Made by a program: the position numbers and the translations under genes. Shown here piece after piece: positions 46,782 to 54,371 of a stretch of 64,000 nucleotides of DNA. How positions within the stretch are numbered: position 1 is the stretch's first letter; each line of letters begins with the position of its first letter. Source of the DNA: Sulfuricurvum sp. (GTDB lineage: Bacteria; Campylobacterota; Campylobacteria; Campylobacterales; Sulfurimonadaceae); the NCBI RefSeq assembly GCF_023229695.1, contig NZ_JALNYS010000005.1:1-64000 (forward strand), given 5' to 3'. The notes under the pieces are model-generated. The model searched no databases. It was not told the DNA's origin and worked only from the letters and a program-made list of their open reading frames with translations.

Positions 46782-46859
46782 AAAAACAATATTCATAATC
46801 ACCTTTCTGTATATCGTTCAAAACCCCATACAATAGGCTTTTTAAGCTTATTTTTATGA
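46593..46859 (+). pseudogene. Truncated 5' fragment of a second mutS7 allele
   Basis: Codons 1-63 correspond to the intact MutS7 (identical except N2S, D4E, T20V and E54I) and include the mismatch-reading GSFFEVYEV motif. After GKAKE the sequence diverges abruptly and runs 25 unrelated codons to a stop. Most base differences from the intact gene are silent, so the two alleles evolved as functional genes before one was cut off; this is not a fresh local duplication. The remainder of the gene is absent. An 88-residue peptide could still be made but would consist only of part of the mismatch-binding domain. Confidence 0.88.
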
Positions 46860-46876
46860 TCCTGCAAAGCACAATA

Positions 46877-46920
46877 AACTACATAGAATCTCATTAACAA
46901 CTACATAAAAAGTTACATAA
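46877..46920 (+). repeat. Degenerate ACTACATAA repeats, remnant of an integrase arm-site array
   Basis: AACTACATAG (46877-46886), AACTACATAA (46899-46908) and AGTTACATAA (46911-46920). With the preceding TGCAAAGCACAATA they match, in order, TGCAATAAAAAGCACTATT plus AACTACACAA repeats at 52991-53051. This suggests the end of a second, related integrative element once lay here. Confidence 0.5.
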
Positions 46921-47079
46921 TTCGAAAGTCCATTAGAAAATCAGCAAGAGTTTTTTTATTACGATCAAGTATGAATTTAAGCAAGGCATTTTTCATCCAA
47001 TATGTTTTATGAGTAATAAATCAAAAGTTCAAAGAAAAAATTATAACATAGACAATATTTCGGAGTTGCCTACATCACA

Positions 47080-47108
47080 ATCATTGAAATGATCTAAAAT
47101 GATATAAT
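47080..47108 (+). promoter_or_regulatory. Promoter and inverted repeat upstream of the AraC-type gene
   Basis: ATCATT-GA-AATGAT (47080-47093) is a perfect inverted repeat, AAATGAT is repeated directly at 47087 and 47097, and TATAAT follows at 47103-47108, 36 bases before the ATG. It could be an autoregulatory site. Confidence 0.45.
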
Positions 47109-47143
47109 TTTATACGGTATACACTCATATATCAGGAATTAAT

Positions 47144-48040
47144 ATGGAACTTCAATTACTTGCTATTGAACAAGCTCTGAGCAATTACCAACATTTACAT
47201 AGAGCAAAGCCGAAGTTCGGAATGGATGTATTATGTGAGGATTTTAAAGCTCAAAATATTGTGGTATTGCAAAATGACGGTACAAAAAAAACGGGAACCC
47301 CTGTTCGATTCAATTTTTATACGATGATTTTATGTCTGCATGGCGGGTCAATACGCAGTGTCAATCAGCATGAATATATCATTAAACAGCATTCTCTGCA
47401 ACTATTACCGCCTGGTACGATCCATTCATTTGAAGACACACATGAACGAAGTGAATATTATGTCCTTTTGTTCGAAAAATCGTACATTGATATGAATGAG
47501 TTAATGGCTTTTCATGATGCTAATTTTGATGCTGCCCAGTTAAGTACAAACCATTTTAATAAAGTCAAAGAACTCTATGAAGAGATTGATGCGGAATTAA
47601 AGAGTAAAAATGAAAATTTTATGACCTATGTCAGAATCCTATTGGGGCAGGTTTTATTAATTTTACAGCGAGAAAAGCTTAATGCGATAGTCCCTGCGAA
47701 ACAAAGCAAGAGCGATTTGATATGCAGCCAGTTTTTAGGTTTGGTGGAGGAAAATTTTTTAAAATTCAAAAATATATCAGGCTATGCACAGATTATTGAA
47801 TTGACTCCGAAACACTTAAGTGAAACGATCAAAGAAAAATTAGGGAATAGTGCACTTCATTTTATTCATAAGAGGATTATCAAAGAGGCTGAATATCTCT
47901 TGGTGTATACTCAGATGAGTATGTATGCTATTGCAACGAGTTTGAACTTTTCTGATGCTTCGCAATTTTCACGTTTTTTCAAACAGCATAAAGGACTTAG
48001 TCCAAAAAACTATCGTCTTAATTTCCAAATCACCCACTAA
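47144..48040 (+). CDS. AraC-family transcriptional regulator
   Basis: A 298-residue regulator. Residues about 45-130 form a cupin-like effector domain (QLLPPGTIHSFEDT, EYYVLLFEKSYI). The C-terminal 100 residues carry two helix-turn-helix units: NISGYAQIIELTPKHLSETIKEK and the second with SMYAIATSLNFSDASQFSRFFKQH, ending in GLSPKNYR, the AraC hallmark. It stands 106 bases before the reductase and pirin genes on the same strand and probably controls them. Base composition is more AT-rich than in the mutS7 gene next door, suggesting import. Confidence 0.9.
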   Translation: MELQLLAIEQALSNYQHLHRAKPKFGMDVLCEDFKAQNIVVLQNDGTKKTGTPVRFNFYTMILCLHGGSIRSVNQHEYIIKQHSLQLLPPGTIHSFEDTHERSEYYVLLFEKSYIDMNELMAFHDANFDAAQLSTNHFNKVKELYEEIDAELKSKNENFMTYVRILLGQVLLILQREKLNAIVPAKQSKSDLICSQFLGLVEENFLKFKNISGYAQIIELTPKHLSETIKEKLGNSALHFIHKRIIKEAEYLLVYTQMSMYAIATSLNFSDASQFSRFFKQHKGLSPKNYRLNFQITH

Positions 48041-48044
48041 AACC

Positions 48045-48074
48045 GTAAAATTGTCAATTTTTGCGTAATTTTAC
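48045..48074. promoter_or_regulatory. Inverted repeat GTAAAATT/AATTTTAC between AraC and OYE genes
   Basis: Eight-base perfect arms around a 14-base spacer lie 73 bases before the reductase gene. Either the terminator of the regulator gene or an operator of the OYE-pirin pair. Confidence 0.35.
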
Positions 48075-48146
48075 ACTTCCTATCTGATCTCATATACTGT
48101 TATTATCATACTCTATAAGTTAAACAAATGGCAGGAGGAAAAATCC

Positions 48147-49226
48147 ATGAATCTATTTTCAAATGTGAGTATTGGAAAATATACTTTGAAAAATCGTATT
48201 GTCATGGCACCGATGACACGTTGCCGAGCTGTTGAAAACAGTTGTGCTAATGAGCTAATGGCCCAATATTATGCTCAAAGAGCATCGGCTGGGTTGATCA
48301 TCACCGAAGCTACACAGATATCTGAGTTGGCAATCGGTTATCCCTGCACACCGGGAATGTATACGAATGAGCAAATATCGTCTTGGAAAAAAGTGACTGA
48401 CGCCGTTCATGCAAAAGGGGGGCTTATTTTTGTGCAGTTGTGGCATGTTGGAAGGGTGAGCCATTCCTCTTTTTTAGGTGGAAATCTTCCAGTCGCCCCA
48501 TCAGCTATTAAGCGTTCGGGTGAACACTTTACCTTTGAAGGGATGAAGCCTTTCGAAACTCCGAAAGAACTGATAATCAGCGAAATTAAATCAATCGTTC
48601 AAGATTTTGCGGATGCGGCGAAGAATGCGATCGAAGCAGGATTTGACGGAGTAGAGATTCACGGTGCAAACGGTTATCTGATCGACCAGTTTTTAAGAGA
48701 CGGCACCAATCAGCGTCATGACGAATACGGCGGAACGATTAAAAATCGAAGCAGATTTTTATTTGAAATACTCCAAGCTGTATCGGATGCTATCGGAAGT
48801 GATAAAACCGGTGTAAGACTCTCTCCAAGCGGAACCTTTAACGATATGAGCGATTCCAATCCCCAAGAGCATTTCAAATACATCTGCAAAAAGCTGAATA
48901 ATTATAATGTGGCTTATTTACATATCGTAGACGCTCTTGAGGGGGATATCCGTCACGGTGCCAATGTCGTAGAACTAGGGTTGCTTCGAGATACTTACAA
49001 AGGAGTGCTGATCACCAACGGCGGTTATGATAAAGCCAGAGGAGATCAGACGATAGAGAATGATCTCGCCGATGCCGTAGCCTATGGGGCAATTTATGTT
49101 TCCAACCCTGATTTAGTGGAGCGTTTCAAAATCGATGCCCCGTTGAATGAGGTCGATCCAAGCGTCTTTTACACACAAGATGCAAAAGGGTACACCGACT
49201 ATGGGAATTATTCCGATAGTCACTAA
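48147..49226 (+). CDS. Old yellow enzyme-family alkene reductase (NemA-like)
   Basis: A 359-residue FMN-dependent TIM-barrel oxidoreductase that reduces activated C=C bonds or nitro/electrophilic compounds with NAD(P)H. Signatures: RIVMAPMTRCRA (FMN-binding strand 1), FVQLWHVGRVSH, the substrate-binding pair in EIHGANGYLIDQFL and the YGGTIKNRSRF loop. The usual catalytic Tyr region follows. A good AGGAGG ribosome site precedes the ATG. Together with pirin and an AraC regulator it resembles an electrophile-response cassette. Confidence 0.94.
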   Translation: MNLFSNVSIGKYTLKNRIVMAPMTRCRAVENSCANELMAQYYAQRASAGLIITEATQISELAIGYPCTPGMYTNEQISSWKKVTDAVHAKGGLIFVQLWHVGRVSHSSFLGGNLPVAPSAIKRSGEHFTFEGMKPFETPKELIISEIKSIVQDFADAAKNAIEAGFDGVEIHGANGYLIDQFLRDGTNQRHDEYGGTIKNRSRFLFEILQAVSDAIGSDKTGVRLSPSGTFNDMSDSNPQEHFKYICKKLNNYNVAYLHIVDALEGDIRHGANVVELGLLRDTYKGVLITNGGYDKARGDQTIENDLADAVAYGAIYVSNPDLVERFKIDAPLNEVDPSVFYTQDAKGYTDYGNYSDSH

Positions 49227-49252
49227 AAATTAACGTCTAAAAAGGATAAACG

Positions 49253-49987
49253 ATGTTGGTACATAAAACGAAATCCCAGCAACAGATTCAATATCTTTTT
49301 GATAATAAATTTGTTGAAAATAAACCGATACCATTTCCTGACTACAACAACCGTTATGCTTATTCGAATCTATTCTATTGGGCGCATTTGGAAGCTTACG
49401 AGACGGCTGAATTTCCTTTGCATCCCCACAAAGGGTTTGAAATCATGACCTTTGTTCTCAAAGGATCGATAGAGCATTTTGATACAGCTACAAATGTTTG
49501 GACACCGATTGGCGAGGGCGGTTTTCAAGTGACGCAAACGGGGGAAGGGGTTTACCATTCTGAACGGATACGCAAAGGCTCCGAACTGTTTCAAATATGG
49601 TTTGATCCCGATTTTTCCAAATCGCTTAAAGTTCCTGCGAGCTATCAAGACTATTCACAAAAGGATGTGACGACTATAAAAGCCGAGGGGATTACCATAC
49701 AAGAATATGTGGGATTGAATAACGGCATCCCGCATCAGACTGATAACATCACTATTACCAGAGAGTTTTTCGAGAGAGGAAATCATACAAGAGCGGCGGA
49801 TGAGTCATTGATCTATTCGATCTATGTCATTAACGGCAACGGTATGATCAATCAACAAGCAATCGCTAAAGATGATTTTGTGCTCATTGACGATGCTTCG
49901 ACAATCGTTGTAAATGCAGATGAAGAATTGGAACTCTTTATAATCGTATCGCCAAAAAACCTTTCCTATCCCCGAGTGAGAGTATAA
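49253..49987 (+). CDS. Pirin-family bicupin protein
   Basis: A 244-residue pirin. The N-terminal cupin has the metal-binding residues in HPHKGFEIMTFVLKGSIEH and the Glu-containing GEGVYHSE. The C-terminal cupin is less conserved. Bacterial pirins may act as quercetin-2,3-dioxygenase-like enzymes or redox-linked regulators. It lies 26 bases after the reductase gene in the same transcript. The start ATG is preceded by AAAGGAT. Confidence 0.88.
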   Translation: MLVHKTKSQQQIQYLFDNKFVENKPIPFPDYNNRYAYSNLFYWAHLEAYETAEFPLHPHKGFEIMTFVLKGSIEHFDTATNVWTPIGEGGFQVTQTGEGVYHSERIRKGSELFQIWFDPDFSKSLKVPASYQDYSQKDVTTIKAEGITIQEYVGLNNGIPHQTDNITITREFFERGNHTRAADESLIYSIYVINGNGMINQQAIAKDDFVLIDDASTIVVNADEELELFIIVSPKNLSYPRVRV

Positions 49988-50018
49988 AACGGAGAAACTT
50001 TTTATCGACTGTCGGATT

Positions 50019-50260
50019 CTTTTTAGCCCCCCTTCGTTATAATAAAAGACTTTTTTGGATGCGGAGACGGGATGAGTACGGAAGAGATCGGGGCATTGTT
50101 ACAAGATAAAAGCAAGCTCCTCTCCGAAGTCTATTTCGAGCTTCAAGCCGCGTGTGAAGCCAAATACGGTCCCGATACCCTCGTCATCATCGAAGTGGGA
50201 TCGTTTTTCGAGGTCTATGAAGTAAACAACGAAATAATGAAGATCGGCAAGGCCAAGGAG
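50019..50260 (+). repeat. Right copy of the mutS7 promoter/5'-end duplication
   Basis: Direct counterpart of 46541-46781; here the homology continues into an intact gene. Confidence 0.9.
50038..50043 (+). promoter_or_regulatory. -10 box of intact mutS7
   Basis: TATAAT in the context TTCGTTATAATAAAAGAC, 29 bases before the ATG; conserved in the truncated copy, which supports its use. Confidence 0.6.
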
Positions 50261-52945
50261 GTCGCCGAGTTTCTCAATATCCAGCTCACCCGCAAAAACA
50301 AGACGATTCTGGAAAACTCGATCCAGAATCCGCTGTTGGCCGGGGTGCCGACGGTATCGATCGAGCGCTACCTCGCCCGACTGGTGCAGTCGAAAAAATA
50401 CACGATCGTCCTCGTGCGCCAGCAGGGCGAACCCCCTCATATCCGCCGTTATATCTCCAATATCATCTCTCCGGGGACCAATTTCGACTACATTGCCGAA
50501 GCGAGCGAAAACTACATCGCTTCGCTATTGATCGATCAGAACAACGGCGTCTACTCGATCGGATATGCCGCGATCGACGTCGGGACAGGGAAAACGCTGA
50601 TCAACGAGATTCACGGAACGCGGGAGGATAAAACCTATGCGCTGGATGAGGTGTTCACCCTCCTGCAAAGCTACCAGACCTCCGAAGTAGTCGTGACGTT
50701 TTGCGCCGGTGAGATCGATGCGGATGAGGTGAGCCGCTATCTGGAACTCAAAAGCCATCACCGCAGTGTCATCAACGACAAACGGCTGCGGATCGATTAT
50801 CAAAACGAGCTGTTTGAGCGGGTTTACCAGATCCGCTCCCTTCTCAGCCCCATCGAGTATCTCGATCTGGAACGCTACCCCTATGTTTCCGAATCGCTCT
50901 CCATCCTGATCAACGTCATTATCGATCACGATCCGGCCATCATCGAGAAGATGAACCGCCCCGTATTTCTAGGAACGGCGCGCTACCTGTATCTGGGGAA
51001 CAATGCGGCAGAGCAGCTGGGGATTATTTCGCGCGACGCCGATGAGATGACGCTGCTCAAACTGATCGATAAAACCTCCACGGCGATGGGGAAACGGCTG
51101 TTGCGCGAGCGGCTGCTCAATCCGATCTGCGATCCGAAGCTTCTCGAAGAGCGGTATGACCTGATCGAAAAAACCGAAAAGCATATCGCTCCGCTGGAGA
51201 CGAAGCTCAAAGAGGTGTACGATCTGGAGCGGATTTTGCGCCGTCTGAAACTGGGGAAACTCCACCCCTATGAGCTGGCCTATTTTCATGCGTCGCTGGC
51301 AGCGGCGGAGAGCCTGTTTGAGGAGGCGAAACGACTGGGGATAGCGTATGATAAGGCAAGTGCGCAGGAGTGTATGCAGTGCGCCGGTGAGCTTCGCCGG
51401 ATTTTCAACATCGAAAGCTGTGCGAAATTCCGCCGCGATCAGGTGGATGAGAATCTCTTTAACGAGGGGATCGACCCCTCCATCGACGCTCTCGAAGCGC
51501 TTCAGAAAAACAACGAAGCCAAACTGGAGACGATCATCGGCCATATCGGGACGTTTTTCGAAAGCGGCAGCGGCCCGTATGCGCAGATCGGGTGGCTGGA
51601 GAGCGAGGGGTACCATCTACTGATGACCCGAAACCGCTACGTCAGTGTCGAAGAGCAGCTCTATAACAGCTTTTTCACGATCGGCGGGGAACACCACTTT
51701 TTCCGCGATTTTTCGGTCCGTAAACTCAAAACGACGGTCAAACTCTCCTCGGTACTTCTCGATGAGCTCTCCATCGAAAACGCCGGGGCCAAATCGCGGA
51801 TGTTGGCGCAGGTCAAAGAACGCTATGCGGAACATCTCGAAATGATCGAGCGGCGCTATTCGCATGCGATCGAGCACTTGATCTCTTTTCTGGCCCTGAT
51901 CGACGTATCGCTTAGCGGTGCGAAGTGTGCCGCCCACTATCGCTATACCCGTCCGCTCATCGTGACGGAAGCCAAAAAAGCGTTTATCGAGGCGGTGGGA
52001 CTGCGCCATCCTTTGATCGAATCGCGCGAAGAGAACGGGATTTTCGTTCCGAACGACCTGTTTTTGGGAGGAGCCGAGCAGCGGACCTTCGAAGAGCATA
52101 CGACGATCGAGGCTTCGGGGGGAGAGGATGTCAAAGGGGTGCTCCTCTATGGGATCAACTCCAGCGGGAAGTCCTCTCTGATGAAGAGCATCGGCCTCTC
52201 AGTCGTGATGGCGCAGGCGGGATTTTTCGTCCCCTGCGCCCTGTTCCGGTTTGCTCCGGTGGACAAACTCCTCACCCGGATCGTCTCGAAAGACAACCTC
52301 TACAAAGGGCTCTCCACCTTTGCGGTGGAGATGCTGGAACTGCGGAACATCTTCAACCGTGCGACCGAAAACACCCTGATCCTCGGAGACGAGATCAGTC
52401 ACGGGACCGAAACCGAATCGGCCCTCGCCATCGTCGCCAGTGCGATACTGCGGCTCAAAGAGATCGGAAGCCTCTTTATCTTCGCAACCCATCTGCATCC
52501 CCTCTCATCGCTGGATGAGATTCGCAAGGCCAAGGGGATCGTGCTGCTCCACCTAGGGGTCTATTACGACGAAGCAAGTGATCGCCTCGTGTATGACCGC
52601 AAGCTCAAATCCGGCAGCGGAAGCACCCTCTATGGACTGGAGTTTGCCAAATCGCTCCATATGGACGAGGAATTTTTACGCAAAGCGTACGAAATCCGCG
52701 GACGGATCGGGGATAAGACGGGTGAAGTGGCGATGCTCAAAAAAGAGAAAAAGAGCCGTTACAATACAAAGCTCTACCTCACCAAATGCGCCCTGTGCGA
52801 TGACGCGGTGGACGAGGTCCACCATATCATCCCGCAGGCCAATGCCGATGATGGCGGCTCCATCGGCCATTTCGGGATGAACCACCGCTACAATCTTGTT
52901 CCCCTACGGTACAAAACCGACCAAAACCCCTATTTAGCGGCGTAA
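50072..52945 (+). CDS. MutS7-type DNA mismatch protein with C-terminal HNH nuclease domain
   Basis: A 957-residue MutS homologue. The N-terminal mismatch-reading domain keeps the Phe-x-Glu motif (GSFFEVY, residues 45-47). The connector, lever and clamp regions follow. The ABC ATPase has Walker [16 protein letters not shown] at about residue 690 and Walker B/switch [15 protein letters not shown]. After the ATPase comes an HNH-type domain: CALC at about residue 906, DEVHHIIPQ, and NHRYNLVPL. MutS with an HNH tail is the MutS7 subfamily, known from epsilonproteobacteria, octocoral mitochondria and giant viruses. No MutL partner is nearby, consistent with a self-contained mismatch recognition and cutting protein. 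GC-rich codon usage contrasts with both flanks. Confidence 0.93.
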   Translation: MSTEEIGALLQDKSKLLSEVYFELQAACEAKYGPDTLVIIEVGSFFEVYEVNNEIMKIGKAKEVAEFLNIQLTRKNKTILENSIQNPLLAGVPTVSIERYLARLVQSKKYTIVLVRQQGEPPHIRRYISNIISPGTNFDYIAEASENYIASLLIDQNNGVYSIGYAAIDVGTGKTLINEIHGTREDKTYALDEVFTLLQSYQTSEVVVTFCAGEIDADEVSRYLELKSHHRSVINDKRLRIDYQNELFERVYQIRSLLSPIEYLDLERYPYVSESLSILINVIIDHDPAIIEKMNRPVFLGTARYLYLGNNAAEQLGIISRDADEMTLLKLIDKTSTAMGKRLLRERLLNPICDPKLLEERYDLIEKTEKHIAPLETKLKEVYDLERILRRLKLGKLHPYELAYFHASLAAAESLFEEAKRLGIAYDKASAQECMQCAGELRRIFNIESCAKFRRDQVDENLFNEGIDPSIDALEALQKNNEAKLETIIGHIGTFFESGSGPYAQIGWLESEGYHLLMTRNRYVSVEEQLYNSFFTIGGEHHFFRDFSVRKLKTTVKLSSVLLDELSIENAGAKSRMLAQVKERYAEHLEMIERRYSHAIEHLISFLALIDVSLSGAKCAAHYRYTRPLIVTEAKKAFIEAVGLRHPLIESREENGIFVPNDLFLGGAEQRTFEEHTTIEASGGEDVKGVLLYGINSSGKSSLMKSIGLSVVMAQAGFFVPCALFRFAPVDKLLTRIVSKDNLYKGLSTFAVEMLELRNIFNRATENTLILGDEISHGTETESALAIVASAILRLKEIGSLFIFATHLHPLSSLDEIRKAKGIVLLHLGVYYDEASDRLVYDRKLKSGSGSTLYGLEFAKSLHMDEEFLRKAYEIRGRIGDKTGEVAMLKKEKKSRYNTKLYLTKCALCDDAVDEVHHIIPQANADDGGSIGHFGMNHRYNLVPLRYKTDQNPYLAA

Positions 52946-52955
52946 AACAGGGGTT
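52925..52955 (+). terminator. Inverted repeat spanning the mutS7 stop codon
   Basis: AACCCCT (52925-52931) and AGGGGTT (52949-52955) form a 7-bp stem with a 17-base loop, followed by CTTAAATTT. A moderate terminator candidate. Confidence 0.4.
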
Positions 52956-52967
52956 CTTAAATTTCAA

Positions 52968-53051
52968 AATAGTGCTTTTGATGCAGTATAATGCAATAAA
53001 AAGCACTATTAACTACACAAAAAACTACACAACTTTTTTAAAACTACACAA
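52968..53051. repeat. Putative attachment/arm-site region: palindrome plus three ACTACACAA repeats
   Basis: AATAGTGCTTTT (52968-52979) and AAAAGCACTATT (52999-53010) are perfect 12-base inverted arms with a 19-base spacer. Directly after them AACTACACAA occurs at 53011-53020, 53023-53032 and 53042-53051. The tyrosine recombinase gene begins 53 bases later. This layout is that of a phage/ICE attachment site with core palindrome and arm-type integrase sites; base composition also changes here. Confidence 0.55.
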
Positions 53052-53070
53052 CTTTTAAGAATAGCACATA

Positions 53071-53076
53071 TATAAT
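53071..53076 (+). promoter_or_regulatory. -10 box of the integrase gene
   Basis: TATAAT 28 bases before the ATG. The three ACTACACAA repeats end 19 bases upstream, so integrase binding there could repress its own promoter. Confidence 0.55.
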
Positions 53077-53103
53077 TACCTCCATTAATTGAAGGAATAC
53101 GTC

Positions 53104-54360
53104 ATGGCAAGACCAAAACTTAGTGGAATATCAGAAGAGACTAATGCTAGGGGAGATACCCAAATATATGTTACCTTCCAGTTTAACGGAAAAAGGTACA
53201 ACAGGAAGAACTTCACAAGAATGTTTGGAATTGAAGATAAAACTGAAGCTGCTGCAAAACTCTCAGAAATAAAACTTGCTATTTCTCAAAACAAAGACCC
53301 TTTCTCGGTGCCAAAAGATACACTCAACGATTTTTTTGATGCTATGGCAAAAGAAAATCTTGAAATAGGTAAATGGAGGGAGAGTTCTCACTATTGGAAT
53401 ACTCTTTTTTATAACAAATATTTAAGACCTACGATAGGTCATAAAAAACCTTCAAAGATTACCAAAGATGATTTGAAGAGAATTTTAACCAACGATATGA
53501 AGCACTTAACGGAGGAGACAAAACAACAACTAAGAAAAATTTTAAGCCCAATTTTTAAAGAAGCAATCGAGCAAAGATTAATGTTCGAGGATTTGTCTCT
53601 ATATCTCCCTGTTGTTCCAAGAACAATCAAAGAAGACTTAGAAGTAAGGTCATTAGATGATGTTGGTGTACTTGTAAAAAAGTTTTACAATGCAATTCCT
53701 TATTATGTGGCACATAAAAAGCATCAGAGAATAGAAATGATTAATTTCTATATGTTTGTTTTAATGACGGCAAAACGTACAGGTGAAGTTTTAAAGCTCA
53801 GAAGAGAAAATTGTTATCTTGAAGAAAGGTTTTGTATTTCAATAAAAAACACAACTAAAACAAAAAAATCTTTTAAATTCCCAATTCCAGAAGAAGTGGT
53901 TCCTTTTATTGAAAGTGTCAAAAGCGGTTATCTCTTTCCAACAATTTCAAAAAGCACCGTAGGGAAAACCTGGGAGGTTCTTCTTAGATTGGCGAAAATT
54001 AGAGTTGTTGCAGACAAAAGAATTACTCCTCATGATACAAGAAGATTTATTTTAAATATTATGATTGATGAATTAGGCATAAAAGAATCTGTAGCTGATA
54101 CTTGTATAGACCACTCTCAAACTGGTGTTATTAGGCACTATAGAAATGTAAAATACAAAGACATAGAAGAAGCCTTTTTTAAATATTGGGGATATATAAG
54201 AGACCCTGACTTTGAATTTGAGCCACTATTTGAAAAAAAGCATAGAAAAACAAGAGCAGAGACGAAAGCTTTGCTTGAGACTGGATGGGAAAGATATGTT
54301 CCAATTGCAGAAAGAGTTTTTCCAGATAATCCTCACTATAGGATAAAAAAGGAGGAGTAA
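53104..54360 (+). CDS. Tyrosine recombinase (integrase) of an integrative element
   Basis: A 418-residue integrase. The ATG at 53104 is chosen because AAGGA lies six bases upstream; a TTG fifteen bases earlier is in frame but lacks this. The N-terminal 65 residues form an arm-binding-like domain (QIYVTFQFNGKRYNRKNF), residues about 75-175 the SAM-like core-binding domain. The catalytic domain shows Arg in TAKRTGEVLKLR, the HxxR box in TPHDTRRF, a His in CIDHSQTG and the nucleophile Tyr in IRHYRN. It would catalyse site-specific integration and excision. The gene is strongly AT-rich, with AGA/AAA-rich codons, unlike the adjacent mutS7. Confidence 0.92.
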   Translation: MARPKLSGISEETNARGDTQIYVTFQFNGKRYNRKNFTRMFGIEDKTEAAAKLSEIKLAISQNKDPFSVPKDTLNDFFDAMAKENLEIGKWRESSHYWNTLFYNKYLRPTIGHKKPSKITKDDLKRILTNDMKHLTEETKQQLRKILSPIFKEAIEQRLMFEDLSLYLPVVPRTIKEDLEVRSLDDVGVLVKKFYNAIPYYVAHKKHQRIEMINFYMFVLMTAKRTGEVLKLRRENCYLEERFCISIKNTTKTKKSFKFPIPEEVVPFIESVKSGYLFPTISKSTVGKTWEVLLRLAKIRVVADKRITPHDTRRFILNIMIDELGIKESVADTCIDHSQTGVIRHYRNVKYKDIEEAFFKYWGYIRDPDFEFEPLFEKKHRKTRAETKALLETGWERYVPIAERVFPDNPHYRIKKEE

Positions 54361-54371
54361 AATCCCGTCCT

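Larger units (their letters stand above)
46860..47143. other. AT-rich junction region between mutS7 stump and AraC gene
   Basis: No gene. The first part carries TGCAAAGCAC followed by AACTACAT-type repeats like those in front of the integrase gene at 53 kb; the remainder is AT-rich filler ending in the AraC-gene promoter. Confidence 0.6.

Noticed and set aside
46593..46859. Recent tandem duplication of mutS7
   Set aside because: About 12% base divergence, mostly silent, over only 189 codon-aligned bases shows separate evolution of two functional alleles before truncation.
51925..52518. 197-codon plus-strand frame inside mutS7
   Set aside because: Out-of-frame shadow of the GC-rich mutS7 ATPase region, very Arg/Pro/His-rich with no sensible fold.
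53011..53051. Three ACTACACAA repeats as a CRISPR array
   Set aside because: Repeats are only 10 bases long with 2- and 9-base spacers and there are no cas genes; integrase arm sites fit better.
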